Assembly: GCA_003833135.1 (NCBI GenBank)
Contig: QZLH01000244.1
Location: forward strand, 37,090 to 59,543
Length of the DNA: 22,454 nucleotides
Direction: 5' to 3'
Origin: Oehlia diaphana
Taxonomy: Eukaryota > Glomeromycota > Glomeromycetes > Glomerales > Glomeraceae
Shown: piece by piece, positions 20,839-22,454 of the stretch
Position numbering within the stretch: the first letter of the stretch is position 1
Layout of the letters: every line of letters begins with the position of its first letter
Notes under the pieces: model-generated
What the model was told of the DNA's origin: nothing
Databases searched by the model: none
The model's input: the letters and a program-made list of their open reading frames with translations, nothing else
Position numbers and translations under genes: made by a program

Positions 20839-22454
20839 ATGAAAAGGTGTAAGAATAGACCCACTAACAATAAAAAGGTATTATTTATATTTATTAATAA
20901 AGTGTATTTTAGAAATTTATATTTCTTAAAATTGCATTAGTTCTATAAAAAATACACTTTACCAGATCAAGAAGAAATTGATCGGTTATTAAAGAAGTCT
21001 ACTGTTCTTAATACAAAAAGAGCAACAACTACATGGCTTAATAAATTTGAAAATTTTCGTAATAGCGTGAAATATATTGGCAAGTGTACTGAAGTAGCTA
21101 ATATTCATGAATTAGAAGTACAAATTCGAAATTTTATAATAGTAATGAAAACCAATAATGGCGAAGATTATAAAGCTACTTCAATTAATGCTTGTATTGA
21201 TGCTTTGAATAGACATTTGAATCAATACTCAGTGATTAGACCTTTAGATTTAAAGATAGACGAATGTTTCCAGATTTGTGGCAAATTTTAGATAGCAAGC
21301 TTAAGGATATTGCTGAACAAGGAAAGGCAGAAGTTTGTGGATCAGATTCATTATCTTTGGATGAAGTAAAATTAATATTTAATTCACCTATATTAAATAT
21401 TGAAAATCCTACTGGTCTTTTGAAAACTGTATTTTTTTATAATGCACTATTTCTTGGATTAAGAGGTGGAGAACATTATATCTTGAAATTCAATGACTTT
21501 AAAGCAAAAGTTGATGGAAGTGGGATTGAAGTATGCATACCAAGATCTAAAACTAATCAACGTGGCATGGAAGGTGGCACTGGTGACATTTTAAAAATTC
21601 CAAATCATCCTCAAATTATATCTGTTTATGAAAAATATTTTGAAAATCGCCCAGTAAATGCAAGTCCTCACTTTTATTTACAAGAATATACAGATGAAAA
21701 TGGTAAATATTAATAATTAATATTGTTATAATATAATTATTATATAAATTAACAATTTTATGATTTTAGATTTTATATATTTTAATAGATGGTACAAGAC
21801 AAGCAACATTGGTGAAAAGAGAATGCGAAATTTTTTACATGAACTTGCTGGTATAGATGTAATAGGGCGCAAAATTACAAATCATAGTGTATGAAAAACA
21901 CTGGTTGAATTGTTAAAAGATCTTGGATTTTCAGATATAGAAGTGATGTCAGTGTCACGACATCGTTCTTTAAATGGATTAAAAAGTTATGAACGATCCA
22001 AATCTAAAATGCAAGATTTATGCCTTAATGGGTTAAGTCAAGCTTTAAATCTCAAAAATAATGAATCAGAAACAAGTATGAAATTAATATAAATTTTAAT
22101 TTTAAATGTAAATTTACAAATTCTTTTTATAAATTTCTTAGATAATAATGAAAAGCTTGAAAATAATTCTCATGATTTTAGCAATTCAAGCTTTAATAAT
22201 CAACAAGAACCTAATTTTCAAGGCAATGAAGAAAGCTATGGATTTAGTAGCGCAAATAGTTTATTAAAAAGTATGAATACTGGAAACTTTTCTTTTATTT
22301 TAGTATCTTTATTTGCTACAATTTTTTTTTTTAGGGCAAAATTTAAATAGAGAACAATTGGAACCACTTCATGACTCTACAAATGTGGATTATCAAGAAA
22401 ATATTACAAATATTGAAATATCTGATAATAACGTCAATGTTAAAATGAATTTGG
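20839..22454 (+). pseudogene. Crypton-like tyrosine recombinase, copy 2, with frameshift and nonsense (runs off the window)
   Basis: Exon 1 is 20839-20877 (MKRCKNRPTNNKK), exon 2 starts at 20941 and runs to 21702, exon 3 is 21770-22075, exon 4 is 22142-22270, and exon 5 starts at 22335 and leaves the window. Exon 2 carries a SAM-like core-binding region (EEIDRLLKKS...TTTWLNKFENFR) and the start of the catalytic domain, with the first catalytic Arg in LGLRGGEH (21462-21464). It also has RSKTNQRGMEGG. Exon 3 has RKITNHSV, SRHRS and the nucleophile Tyr in KSYERS (21988-21990). This matches Crypton/DUF3504-type YR recombinases, which cut and rejoin DNA for element mobility. Two lesions disable it: a one-base loss near 21263 (the frame passes from KIDE to MFPDLWQIL), and TGA at 21892-21894 exactly where the HxxR arginine belongs (HSV*), explained by CGA to TGA. 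Exons 4 and 5 form an Asn/Ser/Glu-rich tail with phase-1 junctions. Exon 4 is 129 bases, a multiple of three. Confidence 0.82.

Overview
The window looks like nuclear DNA of a fungus, most probably an arbuscular mycorrhizal fungus close to Rhizophagus irregularis (Glomeromycotina). Reasons: very AT-rich spacers with long A and T runs; short GT-AG introns of about 58-80 bases; a fungal-type histone H4; and three families I know as strongly expanded in that genus, namely kinases with a Cys-motif N-terminus and HRDLHSGN catalytic loop, SAM plus PD-(D/E)XK-like proteins, and Crypton-like tyrosine recombinases. No database was consulted.

Positions 1-8000 hold no intact gene that I can support. They contain decayed pieces: a short-motif cluster with a hairpin (470-647), a minus-strand coding relic (about 2190-3003), a 77-78-base tandem repeat (3856-4056), a 190-base tandem duplication (5051-5436), a likely solo LTR (about 5675-5974) and a relic of the same kinase family found intact further on (about 6040-6260). 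A SAM-domain plus nuclease-like gene lies on the minus strand at 8038-8949; its last exon is out of frame after a T6A6 run.

Positions 9000-11400 are spacer with repeated blocks, including a diverged duplication directly upstream of a protein kinase gene (11413-12721, one intron). The kinase frame stops at a TAA, but the same frame continues at once into a Ser/Asn-rich tail and then into five very short exons (12, 51, 36, 60, 54 bases). All are phase 1 and all are multiples of three, so any of them could be skipped without losing frame. This is the most unusual structure in the window. The recombinase at the right end shows the same phase-1 tail-exon design.

Positions 15445-17038 hold a divergent histone H4/H3 pair, each with two introns, sharing a 513-base promoter with a TATATAAAGG box on each side. 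The rest is degraded: a SulP (SLC26-type) sulfate-permease pseudogene (about 17800-19242) carrying a 128-base MITE inside its STAS domain, then two near-identical Crypton-like recombinase copies. The first copy is internally deleted and ends at a BglII-type AGATCT next to a single N (20309). The second is fuller but has a frameshift and a stop exactly at the catalytic HxxR arginine. The only clearly functional genes are the two histones; the kinase and the SAM-nuclease are probably expressed but are altered at their 3' ends.
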